A stretch of 64,000 nt of DNA from Pycnococcus provasolii (lineage: Eukaryota; Chlorophyta; Pseudoscourfieldiophyceae; Pseudoscourfieldiales; Pycnococcaceae). The notes beneath the pieces are model-generated. The model was not told where the DNA came from, did no database searches, and saw only the letters and a program-made list of their open reading frames with translations. Where the stretch lies: NCBI GenBank assembly GCA_938743325.2, contig OW568890.1, positions 248,001 through 312,000 on the forward strand, in the 5' to 3' direction. The position numbers and the translations under genes were made by a program. This document shows positions 47,067 through 56,573 of this stretch, one piece after another; positions within the stretch are counted from its first letter, which is position 1; each line of letters opens with the position of its first letter.

Positions 47067-49883
47067 ATGGGTCGGTCTGCGTCGGGCTCGCGTCCGTCGA
47101 CGGCGCTACTCGCGCAGCAGCTGCAGCTTGAGTCCGTGCGCTCGACGTTACCAGCGCTTGTGAGAACCGCGGATGGGAAACTGAGCAGAGGAAACAGCAG
47201 AAGTGGGCCGCTGTCGCTGTCTTCGACCGCGCCGCCGCAAGGGGCAAAAGACGGACTCGCGACTTGGAGGCCGACAGGACTCTCGACCATCCTGAAAGGG
47301 ACGGGAGACAGGAACGAAGATGCGTACCTCACGTCGACGATGCCACAACCGCCACCATCCGCTAAGGTACACCTACCAACGCTCTCGGCGGGAACGTCGG
47401 AACTGCCGAAGGATGGACCAGAAGCACTTCCGGAGCGTCACGTCGCGTTCACGCCAAAGCCGCCGCTGCCACACCAAGCGACAAGCTTCAACGCGACCGC
47501 AAACACGCAGAACGTTCTCACGCTTGACAGCGTACCTGAGGACGAGGAAGTCGTGGACACGGCGGCCGGCGTGTCTGGTGATGCTGACGCTGCCGCGGCC
47601 GCCGAGCCGGTGAACTCCAGCGCCGACCAGCCGCCTGACGCTGATCTGCATTCAGATGCTGCGCCACAGCCAGAGCTAGACGCCGCCGCCGCCGCCGCCG
47701 ATGCTTACACAGCAGCGGCGGCGGAAGTCGAGCGTGACGTCCTGCTTGACCGCTCCATGGACAAGCTTGGGCAAGCGCTTGCAACGGGTGCGACGTCGTT
47801 GGGCGAGTGGCTTAGCCCAAGAAATCCGCACTTCCCCAAGTTAACGAACCAGGACGTGACCAGACCGATGCTTGGGCACATCGAGCCGCCGAGCCGAGAC
47901 GGGGCACCCATATCCGAGTGGGTCAAACGCACGCAGTACATGTACGACGTCGTGCAAGGCAGGGCATCAGATGACCACGTGCTCGGTGCCACGTCAGCTC
48001 CTTTCGATGCCGTGTACAACCCGTCACTGTCCCCCAACGGTCGCACGCTTCCGGCGATGCCCGAAAGCATCAACGCGCTGTACGGTGCCGATGCCAAGGC
48101 GAATGCGATGGAGGGCGACGGTACAGCCGCTGTTACGGTACCATCGGCTGATCAGGCACTCACGAAGGAGGACATTGCCATGCTGCACACGCTTCGAGCG
48201 CACGAGGCGGGTGCCACCTCGCTTGCGGAGTATCGGACGCTGTGCGAGGAGGCTGGACAGCGGCTACGGCACGTGCTGGTACCACCGCTGCCACATGGTG
48301 CGCAGCGGTGGGCACACGAATCTAACTTCTCGCCGTGGAATCTCCCCGACTACGACTTTGGCAAGAGGGCGCTGATCCGCGGCGATGCGCTCGCGATGAT
48401 GCGAGAGGCGAAAGATCGCGCGGACGCCGCACTGTACCTGCAGCGGCGCAACCGCGACCTCCAGCATCAGACGGTGCTGACGCACATGGTTGACCGCGTG
48501 GAGGACACGCTTGCACGATCGATGGACATCACGAATCGAACTCTGCGCCCACCGCTGAATGACCCTGTCGCGCGACTGATGCGCGACCGCAATGATGCCG
48601 TGGACGCTCTCAAGCAGCTCATCGAGCGAAAGGGTGGAACGAAGTACCTTGCGCGTCGCCTCGAGCTCGAGGGTGGTCTCGGGCAGACGGTAGGACCGGA
48701 GGCTCTGAGCAAGCTTCTCACTGAGGTTGGTGCGCCAAACTCTGAGCAGCTCGCGTCGATCCTGCTTGAGGATGCGAGCCGCGTGTATCTCGAGACACCA
48801 AAGGCACGGCGCGAGGTCAAAGATGGCATCACGCCTGGCATTGGACTGAGTTCCGTGGCGCCGGGCGACTTTGCTCGGCTCGTGCACACGGAGGCGCTCA
48901 AATACCAAAAGCCGGCGAGGCTGGACCCGCTCGCGCCGGACACGCGCGTCGCGCGCAATTGCCTGAACGCGCCCGACCAGCCTCTCGGCGAGACAAGTCG
49001 ATTCTACCCCGCTACAGAGGCGGAAGCAAACGCCAAGTTAAACGCTCCCACTCGAAACTTGCACATCGAGAATCGGCTAGGCGCGTACGACATCGTGCGA
49101 GGCTCGTACCACGCGCATCCCGTTCGCGGTCTCGGCTCGATTCGCCAGGCGAGCAACTCGGTTCCGTACGGCGTTGAGACGGATGTGGACGTTGGTCGAG
49201 CCAATCTGGCCGAGACGACTTCGAAGCCGATGCAGTCATTCGTCGCCGCTCTGGGCGATGCCGCGGGCGACGGCGGGACTATCACACGCGAGGCTTACGG
49301 CGAGCTTGTGAAATCGTGCGCGACGGGCGTGAAACCAAATCCACGTGAGGTTTTACTGGCAACGAACCGCGCGGATCCCGCGGCGAGCGGCGGCGTTTCT
49401 GTGAACGGACTTATTTCAAAAGCACATTCTGGCCGTGCGCCTGAATTTCTCAAGCCGAAGAGCCAGCGTCGCAGCGAGGACGGGCGTCCTTGGGACTGGG
49501 ATCCGTCGCTCGATCGGAATGTTCGTGAGGAGGCTTCGGCAACGCTTCGCGCCCACTTCGCGAACTGTGCGCCCGGCGAGCGTCCACCGATACCCGAAAG
49601 TATCATACCCGCTGGGCACCAGAAGCGCGACCTGGATGCGGCGCTTCCCGTGTTCGCGATGTGCACGGCAAAGGGCAATCGCGGCTACTCGAGCATTCCA
49701 CTGGGTGAAATGTACGGCTCGGTGGGTTACCCTCGTCCCATTCAGGGCGACGGTCTTGGTTGGCCGACGAAGGCATTCACGAAGTACGGCCCCAACTCGT
49801 TCAGCGCGCACCTGCAGTCCGTTCCTGGAGAGAACAAGGTTTTGGAGATGGCCCTGTCCGATCCAACGTTCGTAAAGACGTAA
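47067..49883 (+). CDS. Large hypothetical protein, 938 aa
   Basis: One open frame from MGRSASGSRPSTALL. The first 250 residues are disordered (Pro, Ser, Ala and acidic stretches). The rest is mixed helical and well conserved in composition, for example HESNFSPWNLPDYDFGKRAL, REAKDRADAALYLQRRNRD and GNRGYSSIPLGEMYGSVGY. Two segments (RRLELEGGLGQTV...LTEVGAPNSEQLA and FVAALGDAAGDGGTITREAY) resemble degenerate EF-hand-like helices, but no standard calcium loop is seen. No signal peptide or membrane segment is seen. The general look is of a flagellar or cytoskeletal protein, but that is only an impression. It lies in tandem with the following 1108-aa gene. Confidence 0.75.
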   Translation: MGRSASGSRPSTALLAQQLQLESVRSTLPALVRTADGKLSRGNSRSGPLSLSSTAPPQGAKDGLATWRPTGLSTILKGTGDRNEDAYLTSTMPQPPPSAKVHLPTLSAGTSELPKDGPEALPERHVAFTPKPPLPHQATSFNATANTQNVLTLDSVPEDEEVVDTAAGVSGDADAAAAAEPVNSSADQPPDADLHSDAAPQPELDAAAAAADAYTAAAAEVERDVLLDRSMDKLGQALATGATSLGEWLSPRNPHFPKLTNQDVTRPMLGHIEPPSRDGAPISEWVKRTQYMYDVVQGRASDDHVLGATSAPFDAVYNPSLSPNGRTLPAMPESINALYGADAKANAMEGDGTAAVTVPSADQALTKEDIAMLHTLRAHEAGATSLAEYRTLCEEAGQRLRHVLVPPLPHGAQRWAHESNFSPWNLPDYDFGKRALIRGDALAMMREAKDRADAALYLQRRNRDLQHQTVLTHMVDRVEDTLARSMDITNRTLRPPLNDPVARLMRDRNDAVDALKQLIERKGGTKYLARRLELEGGLGQTVGPEALSKLLTEVGAPNSEQLASILLEDASRVYLETPKARREVKDGITPGIGLSSVAPGDFARLVHTEALKYQKPARLDPLAPDTRVARNCLNAPDQPLGETSRFYPATEAEANAKLNAPTRNLHIENRLGAYDIVRGSYHAHPVRGLGSIRQASNSVPYGVETDVDVGRANLAETTSKPMQSFVAALGDAAGDGGTITREAYGELVKSCATGVKPNPREVLLATNRADPAASGGVSVNGLISKAHSGRAPEFLKPKSQRRSEDGRPWDWDPSLDRNVREEASATLRAHFANCAPGERPPIPESIIPAGHQKRDLDAALPVFAMCTAKGNRGYSSIPLGEMYGSVGYPRPIQGDGLGWPTKAFTKYGPNSFSAHLQSVPGENKVLEMALSDPTFVKT

Positions 49884-50427
49884 GTCTAGATGCGCTTAGA
49901 ATACTACTATATAAGTAAGTAACGAGACAAATGTGTGACATGCATAAATTCAACCTTAAGTTGAGACGAAGAATGAGCCTGAACAAAAATAGTATGTACT
50001 ACGATAAGGAAGAATCCCCTGTTCATTCCTCACACCTCACCTTTTTAGGATAAGTACGGACGGTCACTCACCAGTACCCGGGAACCCACGAAACTTGCGA
50101 AACGCACTTGCTGAGTGAGACGCCCCCGAGGCGCCATTGTTTCAAGTCTATAAGGGTGTGTATTTGGCACAGTACTTCTCTCTGGGGATCCCGTCCATGG
50201 AGATGTAGTCTAGAATGTATCCCCAAGTCCAGTGGGACTGGTCGTGAATCCCATTTCCCAGGGGTTCTCGGCGTGCCCTGCTGAGCGTAGGCTTTGAGGA
50301 CGGAGGAACGGAATGGTCGTCCTAGGAATGAATGCGCGTATTGTATTTTTCCCCCTCCCCTTCTCCCCCTTCTCCCTCCCGGGTTTCCCTTCCCCCTCCC
50401 CTCCCCTCCCCTCACCGCACTCGCGTC
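49884..50427. promoter_or_regulatory. Spacer with pyrimidine-rich leader
   Basis: This region separates two + strand genes. The last 90 bases before the next start (50340-50415) are a C/T-rich tract with CCCTCCCC repeats, likely a 5' UTR or core promoter. Nothing else is recognised. Confidence 0.5.
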
Positions 50428-53400
50428 ATGGCGGACCCGTGGCACGACAACCCCAGACCGGGCTCGGGGGGAACCATGGCAGCGCATGACGACCCAACCT
50501 CCTTCGCTTCAATACAACCGGACTGGAGCTTGGCGTTGGCGAATGCGGCAATTGGTGCAAGTGTTTCGGGGGGGATACCTTTAGTAGTAGGCAATACAAC
50601 AGGGGCGTCAATGTCTCCGCTGCTGATGCCGGCTCTAGCTGCATATGAGCCTGGGGGTGCCACAACCCCCCTCGCGGGTGGTGGTGTGATGCCAGGAGGA
50701 GTATCCGGACCCGCCTCAATGATGATGAGTGCAATAATGAGACAGACTCTATCGACAAACGCGCTCGCGTCGCAGGCGGCTGCAACCTCCGCGCTGGGTG
50801 GCTTGCTTGGACATGACACGACTGGAGCGGCGGAGTCTCCCATGGTCGAGTCGTCGAGCTCAGGGGCGTCGTCGTCGTCGCCGCAGGACGGATCACCGAG
50901 CAGCGACAACCCTGTGTGGACTGCGCCGCCCGGCGAGCCACGAATCCCAGACGGAACGCGCGGATTCAAGCAAGGATATGCATGCGGGCGAGGACGCGGG
51001 CTCGTGCCTCCTCCTCCGAAGGCGCTCGAAAGGAGAAGTTCCGCTGTTGGGATACCCACGTTCGACAACAATATGGGAAGCACTCAGCCATCCGTCCCAA
51101 GGTCAGCCTCGTGGACGACACGGGCGCAGGACGACGGCGCCAACTCACCGCCGATGCCGCAGACAAACATTCTTTCACAACCACCACCGCCTCCTTCGGG
51201 CAACATCGCCTCGTTGCCTGACAGACTGTACGACGACGTCACCCCTACCGCACTCTCCACTCCCACACCCGTCCCCGCCACCCAGCCACCAGCACCGCCA
51301 ATGCCTAACTGGATTGACCCATCGACCGCCGCCGCCGCATCCGCCGCCGCCGCCGTACATGCTGCCGCCACGTCAGGCGAAGCGTTTACACCGACCATGG
51401 ACAACATCATCACCGCTGCGTACCACCACCAGCTTGCGACGGCTGCCGCCGCCGCTGCCGCCGCTGCAGCAGCAGCCTCGCCGAGCAACGCTTATCTGCA
51501 CGGCAATGTTAGCCCAGCCGCGGCAGCCGTGGCTGCGGCGGCGGCACACATGAGCCAGGCGAGGTCTTACACGGACCTTGCGAATACAGGGGCCGACTAC
51601 GACACGCCCACTCCATCGACCGATCACGTCACCGCCGCGAATATCGCCGCCGCCACAGCTGCCGCCGCGGCGATGGGCGGCTTCGCACCATATCCGTCCG
51701 AGGTTGCGATGACTAGCACCATGCCGGTGTCTGTTCCAGTGCCAGCGCCAGCGCTGCCACCTCAGTCATCTTCGGCACAGCCGTCCATGTCCCCGTCCCA
51801 GCATCACATGCACCATATGACGCCTACTTCACAGCCTTCGCAGGAGGACGACGAGGTGAGGTCGCTGAAGGAGGAGGTGGATCGCCTGCGCCGTGACCAT
51901 GCGAGACTCTCGGCAGAGGTGGACCGCCTGGGTGGAGAGGTGGCACGGCAGAAGAGCCTGAGAGAGGCGGAGCGCGTGGAATTCAGCGAGGCAAAGGAGA
52001 AACTCAAAGCTGGCTGGGCGGTGGACCGCGCCGACTTTGCGCGTGTCAAAGACACGCTGAAGCGCAAGAATGCCGAGCACCACCTTCAGAATGGCCGGCT
52101 GTCCGCCTCGCTGCGTGAGGCTGAGTCGAACCTACGTGAGCTGCGTGAGGTTTGCGTGCGTGCAGGCATGCAGCTTCCGGAGGGCATGGAAGACGCCATC
52201 ACAAGACGGGAGCAGGGCGACCTGCAGGTGCCTCACGCGTGGCCACCGGAGGATGGTGGCGGCGGTTCGTCTCATCGCGACCGCAGCGCGGCTCGTATGG
52301 GAACCACCACGAGCCATCATCGTGCTGCCAGCACGGGGATTGTCCAAAATCAGCGGCACAATGCGGATGCCGAAGTTTGGCCTCGGATGGTGAAACCTGG
52401 GTCGAGCGAGGGCGCCGCACCGTCTGACCCACGCAAGGTTCGCCCACGTGAACCACGTACCGCACGTGCAAGGATCGCGTCGGATATGGCATCTCAGATT
52501 GGCGCCGCAGCCGCAGCTAGAGCTGCCGCCGCAACTGCGCCTGCAGCCCATGACGAGGCGGCGGCATTGGCGGCGGCGGTGGCAGTCGTGGCTCATCCGC
52601 CCTCGCTGGATCCTGCCGCCTCCCTCTCGGCCGCCGCGCATGCCGCTGCGGTAGTGGCTAGGGGCACAAAGTCGCCGGAGGAGCGCAGGAGGGCCGCTGC
52701 CGCGGCTGCAGCCGCCGTCGCTTCTGCCGCGGCGCGCGGCGGCGTGGCGGTATCGCAGCGCCTTCAGCTTCTGTCGCTTTCGCCTGAGCTCATGCGCGAA
52801 GGGCCATTCGGCGAGGTGAGCGACATTGAGGAAAGCGAGCGTGACGGCACGCGCGTCAACGTGACAGACACTGGTGACGACCGCTACGACGACGATGGCG
52901 ATGATGACGACGACGGCGATGACGACGACGGCGACGTGCACGCGCAGAGGCTTACTCGCGCTGCTATGGCTGCCGCGGCGCTGCTACCACCCGGGCGTTC
53001 GGTCGTGCCGCCATCTCCCGCCCCCCGACCTCACCACCATCACCACCAGCACCGCATGTCTACTCAGCAGCCCGACGATTTGGCCGCTGCCACCGCCGCC
53101 TATGCCGCTGCCGCTGCAGCCCGCGCCGCAGGCTCGAGCTCGATGTGGGAGGACCGGCGTGCTCCAGCAACGTTAGCAGAGCGCCGCGAGGCTCGCCGTC
53201 GGCTGATGGACTTGGAGCTTCGTGCCGAGCGTAACGTGCAGCGCGTCGCAGCGCGTTCCGCGCAACGTGCGCGCATCGCAGCTGGCCGTGATGCTCGCAG
53301 GTTCGCCGTTGACGGCACGTCTGACGGTGGGCGGCGCACCTATGGCGGCGACGGCGGCGACTCGTCTGACACGTCTCGTCGCGGTGCCCCCATGAAGCGT

Positions 53401-53754
53401 GTGTGGAGTGGTTTCAACTCCACAGGTGGCACAGGTGGATGGTACGAGCCACCCACTCCGAACGACGAAAATGCGGAAACATACGACCACCCGACCACTG
53501 CGCACGATGACGCGTTCGAGGAAACACTGCCGCTGCCATCAGATGCGAGTGCGGACGAAGTGCAGGTGATGAGCGAGCACTTGGAGGCTGCGAAGGAAGC
53601 TGCTGCCGCGGCGCTTGCGGGATCGGACGTGGACCAACCGGTGGTTGCGAGCGAAGATTTGGAGGCTGCGAAGGAAGCTGCTGCCGCTGCGCTGGCAGGA
53701 GTCGCGCGAGCGGTGGCTGAGGCATCCAAGGCGGCAGACGACTACGTGAAGTGA
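50428..53754 (+). CDS. Large low-complexity coiled-coil protein, 1108 aa
   Basis: Met at 50428 (MADPWHDNPRPGSGG) follows the pyrimidine tract and is preferred over 50332. The protein is built of Ala, Pro, Ser and Thr-rich disordered stretches with long Ala runs (about 51310-51560 and 52500-52740). There is one strong coiled coil (DDEVRSLKEEVDRLRRDHAR, then LSAEVDRLGGEVARQKSL). An acidic Asp/Gly run lies near 52880-52935 and a His run near 53035-53052. An Arg-rich helix (RREARRRLMDLELRAERNVQ) is followed by a 27-aa tandem repeat near the end (SEHLEAAKEAAAAALAG and SEDLEAAKEAAAAALAG). No catalytic domain is recognised. An architectural or regulatory scaffold is possible. Base composition is very GC-rich throughout. 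Confidence 0.75.
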   Translation: MADPWHDNPRPGSGGTMAAHDDPTSFASIQPDWSLALANAAIGASVSGGIPLVVGNTTGASMSPLLMPALAAYEPGGATTPLAGGGVMPGGVSGPASMMMSAIMRQTLSTNALASQAAATSALGGLLGHDTTGAAESPMVESSSSGASSSSPQDGSPSSDNPVWTAPPGEPRIPDGTRGFKQGYACGRGRGLVPPPPKALERRSSAVGIPTFDNNMGSTQPSVPRSASWTTRAQDDGANSPPMPQTNILSQPPPPPSGNIASLPDRLYDDVTPTALSTPTPVPATQPPAPPMPNWIDPSTAAAASAAAAVHAAATSGEAFTPTMDNIITAAYHHQLATAAAAAAAAAAAASPSNAYLHGNVSPAAAAVAAAAAHMSQARSYTDLANTGADYDTPTPSTDHVTAANIAAATAAAAAMGGFAPYPSEVAMTSTMPVSVPVPAPALPPQSSSAQPSMSPSQHHMHHMTPTSQPSQEDDEVRSLKEEVDRLRRDHARLSAEVDRLGGEVARQKSLREAERVEFSEAKEKLKAGWAVDRADFARVKDTLKRKNAEHHLQNGRLSASLREAESNLRELREVCVRAGMQLPEGMEDAITRREQGDLQVPHAWPPEDGGGGSSHRDRSAARMGTTTSHHRAASTGIVQNQRHNADAEVWPRMVKPGSSEGAAPSDPRKVRPREPRTARARIASDMASQIGAAAAARAAAATAPAAHDEAAALAAAVAVVAHPPSLDPAASLSAAAHAAAVVARGTKSPEERRRAAAAAAAAVASAAARGGVAVSQRLQLLSLSPELMREGPFGEVSDIEESERDGTRVNVTDTGDDRYDDDGDDDDDGDDDDGDVHAQRLTRAAMAAAALLPPGRSVVPPSPAPRPHHHHHQHRMSTQQPDDLAAATAAYAAAAAARAAGSSSMWEDRRAPATLAERREARRRLMDLELRAERNVQRVAARSAQRARIAAGRDARRFAVDGTSDGGRRTYGGDGGDSSDTSRRGAPMKRVWSGFNSTGGTGGWYEPPTPNDENAETYDHPTTAHDDAFEETLPLPSDASADEVQVMSEHLEAAKEAAAAALAGSDVDQPVVASEDLEAAKEAAAAALAGVARAVAEASKAADDYVK

Positions 53755-53817
53755 AGTGACCATAATCGAATATGAACTTTCAAATTTTAATATGTAATAT
53801 GTCAAAATTAAGCGACT

Positions 53818-54612
53818 TCAAGAAGATGACGACTGGCTGATTCGCTCGAAGAAGTCTTCGTTGATGGCGCGACACGAAGCCTCCTCCTCGCCACCCACCA
53901 GGAGCACGCTTATGCCCGCTTCCCGTAGTATCGCAAGACCCTTGTTCTCGACGAGAGGGTTGTTGTCTACGCACCCAACGACGACACGACGCACGCCCGC
54001 TTCCACGAACGCAATCGCGCAAGGGGGCGTGCGTCCGTAGTGCGCGCACGGCTCGAGCGTCACGTATGCCGTCGCACCCTTTGCTTGATCACCAGCCGCG
54101 CGAAGCGCGAACACCTCTGCGTGCGGCTGCCCCGCCTTGGGGTGGTATCCTTCTCCGACGACATTTTGTGTTTTTTCATTCACGAGCACACATCCAACCA
54201 CGGGGTTAGGAAACGTGAATTGTTTATCTCCCATGGATGCCAACTGAAGCGCACGGCGCATGTGATGACGGTCACGAGAGGTGACGTCATCAGCGACTGC
54301 ATCCAACTCCTCATCATCATCACCGACCAAAGGTGATGACGATGATGACGGAGAGGAGGATGACGCAGATGACGACGCAGAGGAGGAGGAGGACGACGAC
54401 GGAGAGGAGGCATGACCTAACCCCGACCCATTTCGAGCACGACGAGCATGAAAAGAAGGACAAGCAAGCCAAGGACGAGCACAAGTAAGCCGAGCACGAG
54501 AAGAAGCGCCACAAGAAGAAGAGATGCCACCACGAGACGAGCACGCAGCAAGAGGAAGATGACGAGGGAGAGGACGAGGACACCGAGGAGGAGAGACACA
54601 GAAGAAGGCCAT
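53818..54612 (-). CDS. PYRD: Diaminohydroxyphosphoribosylaminopyrimidine deaminase (PYRD), riboflavin pathway
   Basis: A 264-aa product with a plastid-like presequence (MAFFCVSPPRCPRPLPRH, then a Ser-rich stretch). It has the RibD N-terminal deaminase domain: PNPVVGCVLV, GYHPKAGQPHAEVFALR (zinc His and proton-shuttling Glu) and TLEPCAHYGRTPPC (zinc Cys pair). It deaminates the pyrimidine intermediate in riboflavin synthesis, in plastids. Bacterial RibD and plant PYRD continue into a reductase-like domain; here the protein ends about 25 residues after the deaminase fold (AINEDFFERISQSSSS), so only the deaminase is encoded and the reductase step must be elsewhere. The stop is 63 bp from that of the converging 1108-aa gene. 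Confidence 0.92.
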   Translation of the reverse strand: MAFFCVSPPRCPRPLPRHLPLAACSSRGGISSSCGASSRARLTCARPWLACPSFHARRARNGSGLGHASSPSSSSSSSASSSASSSSPSSSSSPLVGDDDEELDAVADDVTSRDRHHMRRALQLASMGDKQFTFPNPVVGCVLVNEKTQNVVGEGYHPKAGQPHAEVFALRAAGDQAKGATAYVTLEPCAHYGRTPPCAIAFVEAGVRRVVVGCVDNNPLVENKGLAILREAGISVLLVGGEEEASCRAINEDFFERISQSSSS

Positions 54613-55489
54613 GGATGGAGGGAGGGATGGGAGGCGACAAAGAATGGTTATATTGTTGACCCCGTCACCCGTCCCGTCGGGGATGCCGGTTACTAAAATG
54701 TGGTGGCGTGCTTTCTTTTTTTGGTGTGGCGTGGCGTGGCGTGGCGTTGGAGAGGGAAATGAACATGAACATGAACACGACCACGTGTGAGGGCGTTACA
54801 TCATATCGTATCGTGTCATATCATCATGTATGCGTGTGATTGAGGGGTATATGCGCAACACAAAGAGAACGACGAACAAGCAGAATCTATCAAAGACAGA
54901 ATCTACAGCACGTGTACGCTAAGCAAGTACGCATTATTTCCTTTTATTTCCTTTCGTTTTGTTTTCGTCAAATCTTCTTGTTTCGTTTCGTTTGGTTTTT
55001 AGTCTTCTGTTCTGTTCTGTTCTGCTAGGGCAAGGCTGTGTAGTATAGTGCGTAAGGAAAACTGCTGCAAGTCCACTTCTCTCGCTGTTTTGTTTATTCA
55101 GAGGTAAGCAGTCAAATTGTCCAAGCCGTGAAGTCTGCTCCAAGTTGTGTGTAGAGGTTGAAGGTGAATGAAGGCGGTGTCGAAGATGATGAAGGTGAAG
55201 ATGGCCGCGAGTGAAAAGAATGATGGAGCGTTGAGCGTGTTGAGCGTTGAGCGTGTTGAGCGTGTCAGGATGAAGGATGAGGAAGGCGAGGAGAGGAAAT
55301 GAAATGGCGATGAAGAACGGGAGCGAACCAACTTATCACACAACAGAAAGCAGAGCAACGCGGTAATAGACTTTTTGAAACACCACCAAAGAAAGTTTTT
55401 GTTTTTGAGAGAGAGAAGACATCCAGCAGCCATCTTTACGCGCACCCACAAGCCAAACCTTTTGCAGAAAGAAGAAGAGAGAAACCAGC
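54613..55489. other. Intergenic tract with GGCGT and GTGTTGAGC repeats
   Basis: Contains four GTGGC/GTGGCGTGGC units at 54723-54750, a TTCTG pentamer run near 55005-55025, and GTTGAGCGTGTTGAGC repeats at 55232-55264. One arm of a 65-bp direct repeat lies at 54853-54930. No gene is convincing on either strand. Confidence 0.5.
54853..54932 (+). repeat. Direct repeat, copy 1
   Basis: CGCAACACAAAGAGAACGAC, then GAACAAGCAGAATCTATC, then AGAATCTAC, a CACG-rich step and AAGCAAGTACGCA. It matches 55815-55897 with about 15% differences, 960 bp apart and in the same orientation. Confidence 0.8.
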
Positions 55490-55678
55490 TTAGACGAAAC
55501 GCATGGTTGAGAGGATGCCCACCCAGTGCGCTTTGCAGTTCGCAGAGTTGCCACACGACTCAGGGTTCAGGGCTGGCGGTGCGAGCAGCGGTCGTTTCGT
55601 GAGCGCAAACGCCGTCAGCGACGCCATGGGTCCGACGACGACGTTTTGCTTCTTCACGTGACACGTTGAAGCCGCCAT
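55490..55678 (-). CDS. Possible small protein, 62 aa
   Basis: Minus-strand frame MAASTCHVKKQNVVVGPMAS...PPALNPESCGNSANCKAHWVGILSTMRFV, with good third-position GC. Two Cys pairs are suggestive of a small organelle protein. The upstream sequence is T/A-rich and ends in GTGGCAG, which could be a splice acceptor, so this may be a last exon. I do not recognise the family. Coding is plausible but not secure. Confidence 0.4.
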   Translation of the reverse strand: MAASTCHVKKQNVVVGPMASLTAFALTKRPLLAPPALNPESCGNSANCKAHWVGILSTMRFV

Positions 55679-55814
55679 TGCTGGTGCTGCCACAGGGTTT
55701 TGTTTATTTTTTGAAAAAAGAAACGGCATTTTTTTTATTTTTTTTTTTTTGTTAAAAGAGAGAGACGGAAAAAAGGGAAAAAACAGCGAAGAGAGAGCGA
55801 GATGTGAGAGAGCT

Positions 55815-55897
55815 TACGCAACACAAAGAGAACGACGAACCAGCAGAATCTATCCAGGATAGAATCTACAAGCACGACTTTCTCTGAGCAAGTACGC
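55815..55897 (+). repeat. Direct repeat, copy 2
   Basis: The same CGCAACACAAAGAGAACGAC start as at 54853, continuing through CAGCAGAATCTATC and AGAATCTAC to GAGCAAGTACGCA. The function is unknown. Confidence 0.8.
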
Positions 55898-56183
55898 ACG
55901 CTACTACAAGCGAGAATGACGAGGAGCGAGGAGCGAGAGGGGCGAGGAGGGAGGGGCGAGGAGGAGGGGCGAGAAAGGAAAGGCGGACGCGTCTTCCTCA
56001 GGCTCCGCCTTGGAGTTCCCCCTTTGTCGGGTCGTCGCCTGGTGTTTCGTTTCCCCTCTTTTCTGGGCCGGCTTCGAAGGGCACAGGAAATACAGGGATG
56101 GTGCCGCCCGACTCGATGTTGATTGGGCAGAGCTTTGTCGGAAGATTCGCCCCCTGTCCACGGGGAGTGAACGTGGCCCTCAT

Positions 56184-56222
56184 GGGTTAGGGTTTCGTTT
56201 CCTGCTTGCTTTCTAGGGTTAC
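56184..56222. repeat. Telomere-like TTAGGG motifs
   Basis: Two isolated TTAGGG/TAGGG units lie in the divergent gap between PYRD (-) and the AKR fusion (+). The block is short and weak compared with the others. Confidence 0.5.
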
Positions 56223-56573
56223 GAGAGCACACTTTTACGCCTCACGTTCTAACGGCCCGACGTCCCGTTGCCTCTTTGAACATTCACATGAAGACGTCCC
56301 AAACGGCTGTTCCCTTGTATTCGACTCCCCACGTACACGTGTGTGTCTCGTGTTTGTTACTCGTGTGGAAGCAGGTTCAGGAGGCTCACATACACGCGTT
56401 TCCTTGTTGCACGTTTGACATATCAATCGACTTATTTCGCAACATAGCTGTATTGAGTCTCAGGCCGATAACGACAGTGACGACGAAAGTGACAACAGCA
56501 ACACAGTGACAGTCTTACGAACCTATTTATTCATCGTAGTTTGTCTTAACGGTTCTTAGAGACAAATTGAAAG

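Larger units (their letters stand above)
55679..56573. promoter_or_regulatory. Promoter region of the AKR fusion gene; low-complexity purine tract
   Basis: Holds the second arm of the direct repeat (55815-55897), a G/A-rich GAGGAGCGAGG tract at 55918-55982, and a GGGTTAGGGTTTCG motif at 56184-56197. TCTAGGGTTACG follows at 56211-56222. No gene is convincing here. Confidence 0.5.

Noticed and set aside
55735-56232. 165-codon minus strand frame upstream of the small protein
   Set aside because: It has a basic, Ser/Arg/Phe-rich random look, crosses a T run and has no domain.
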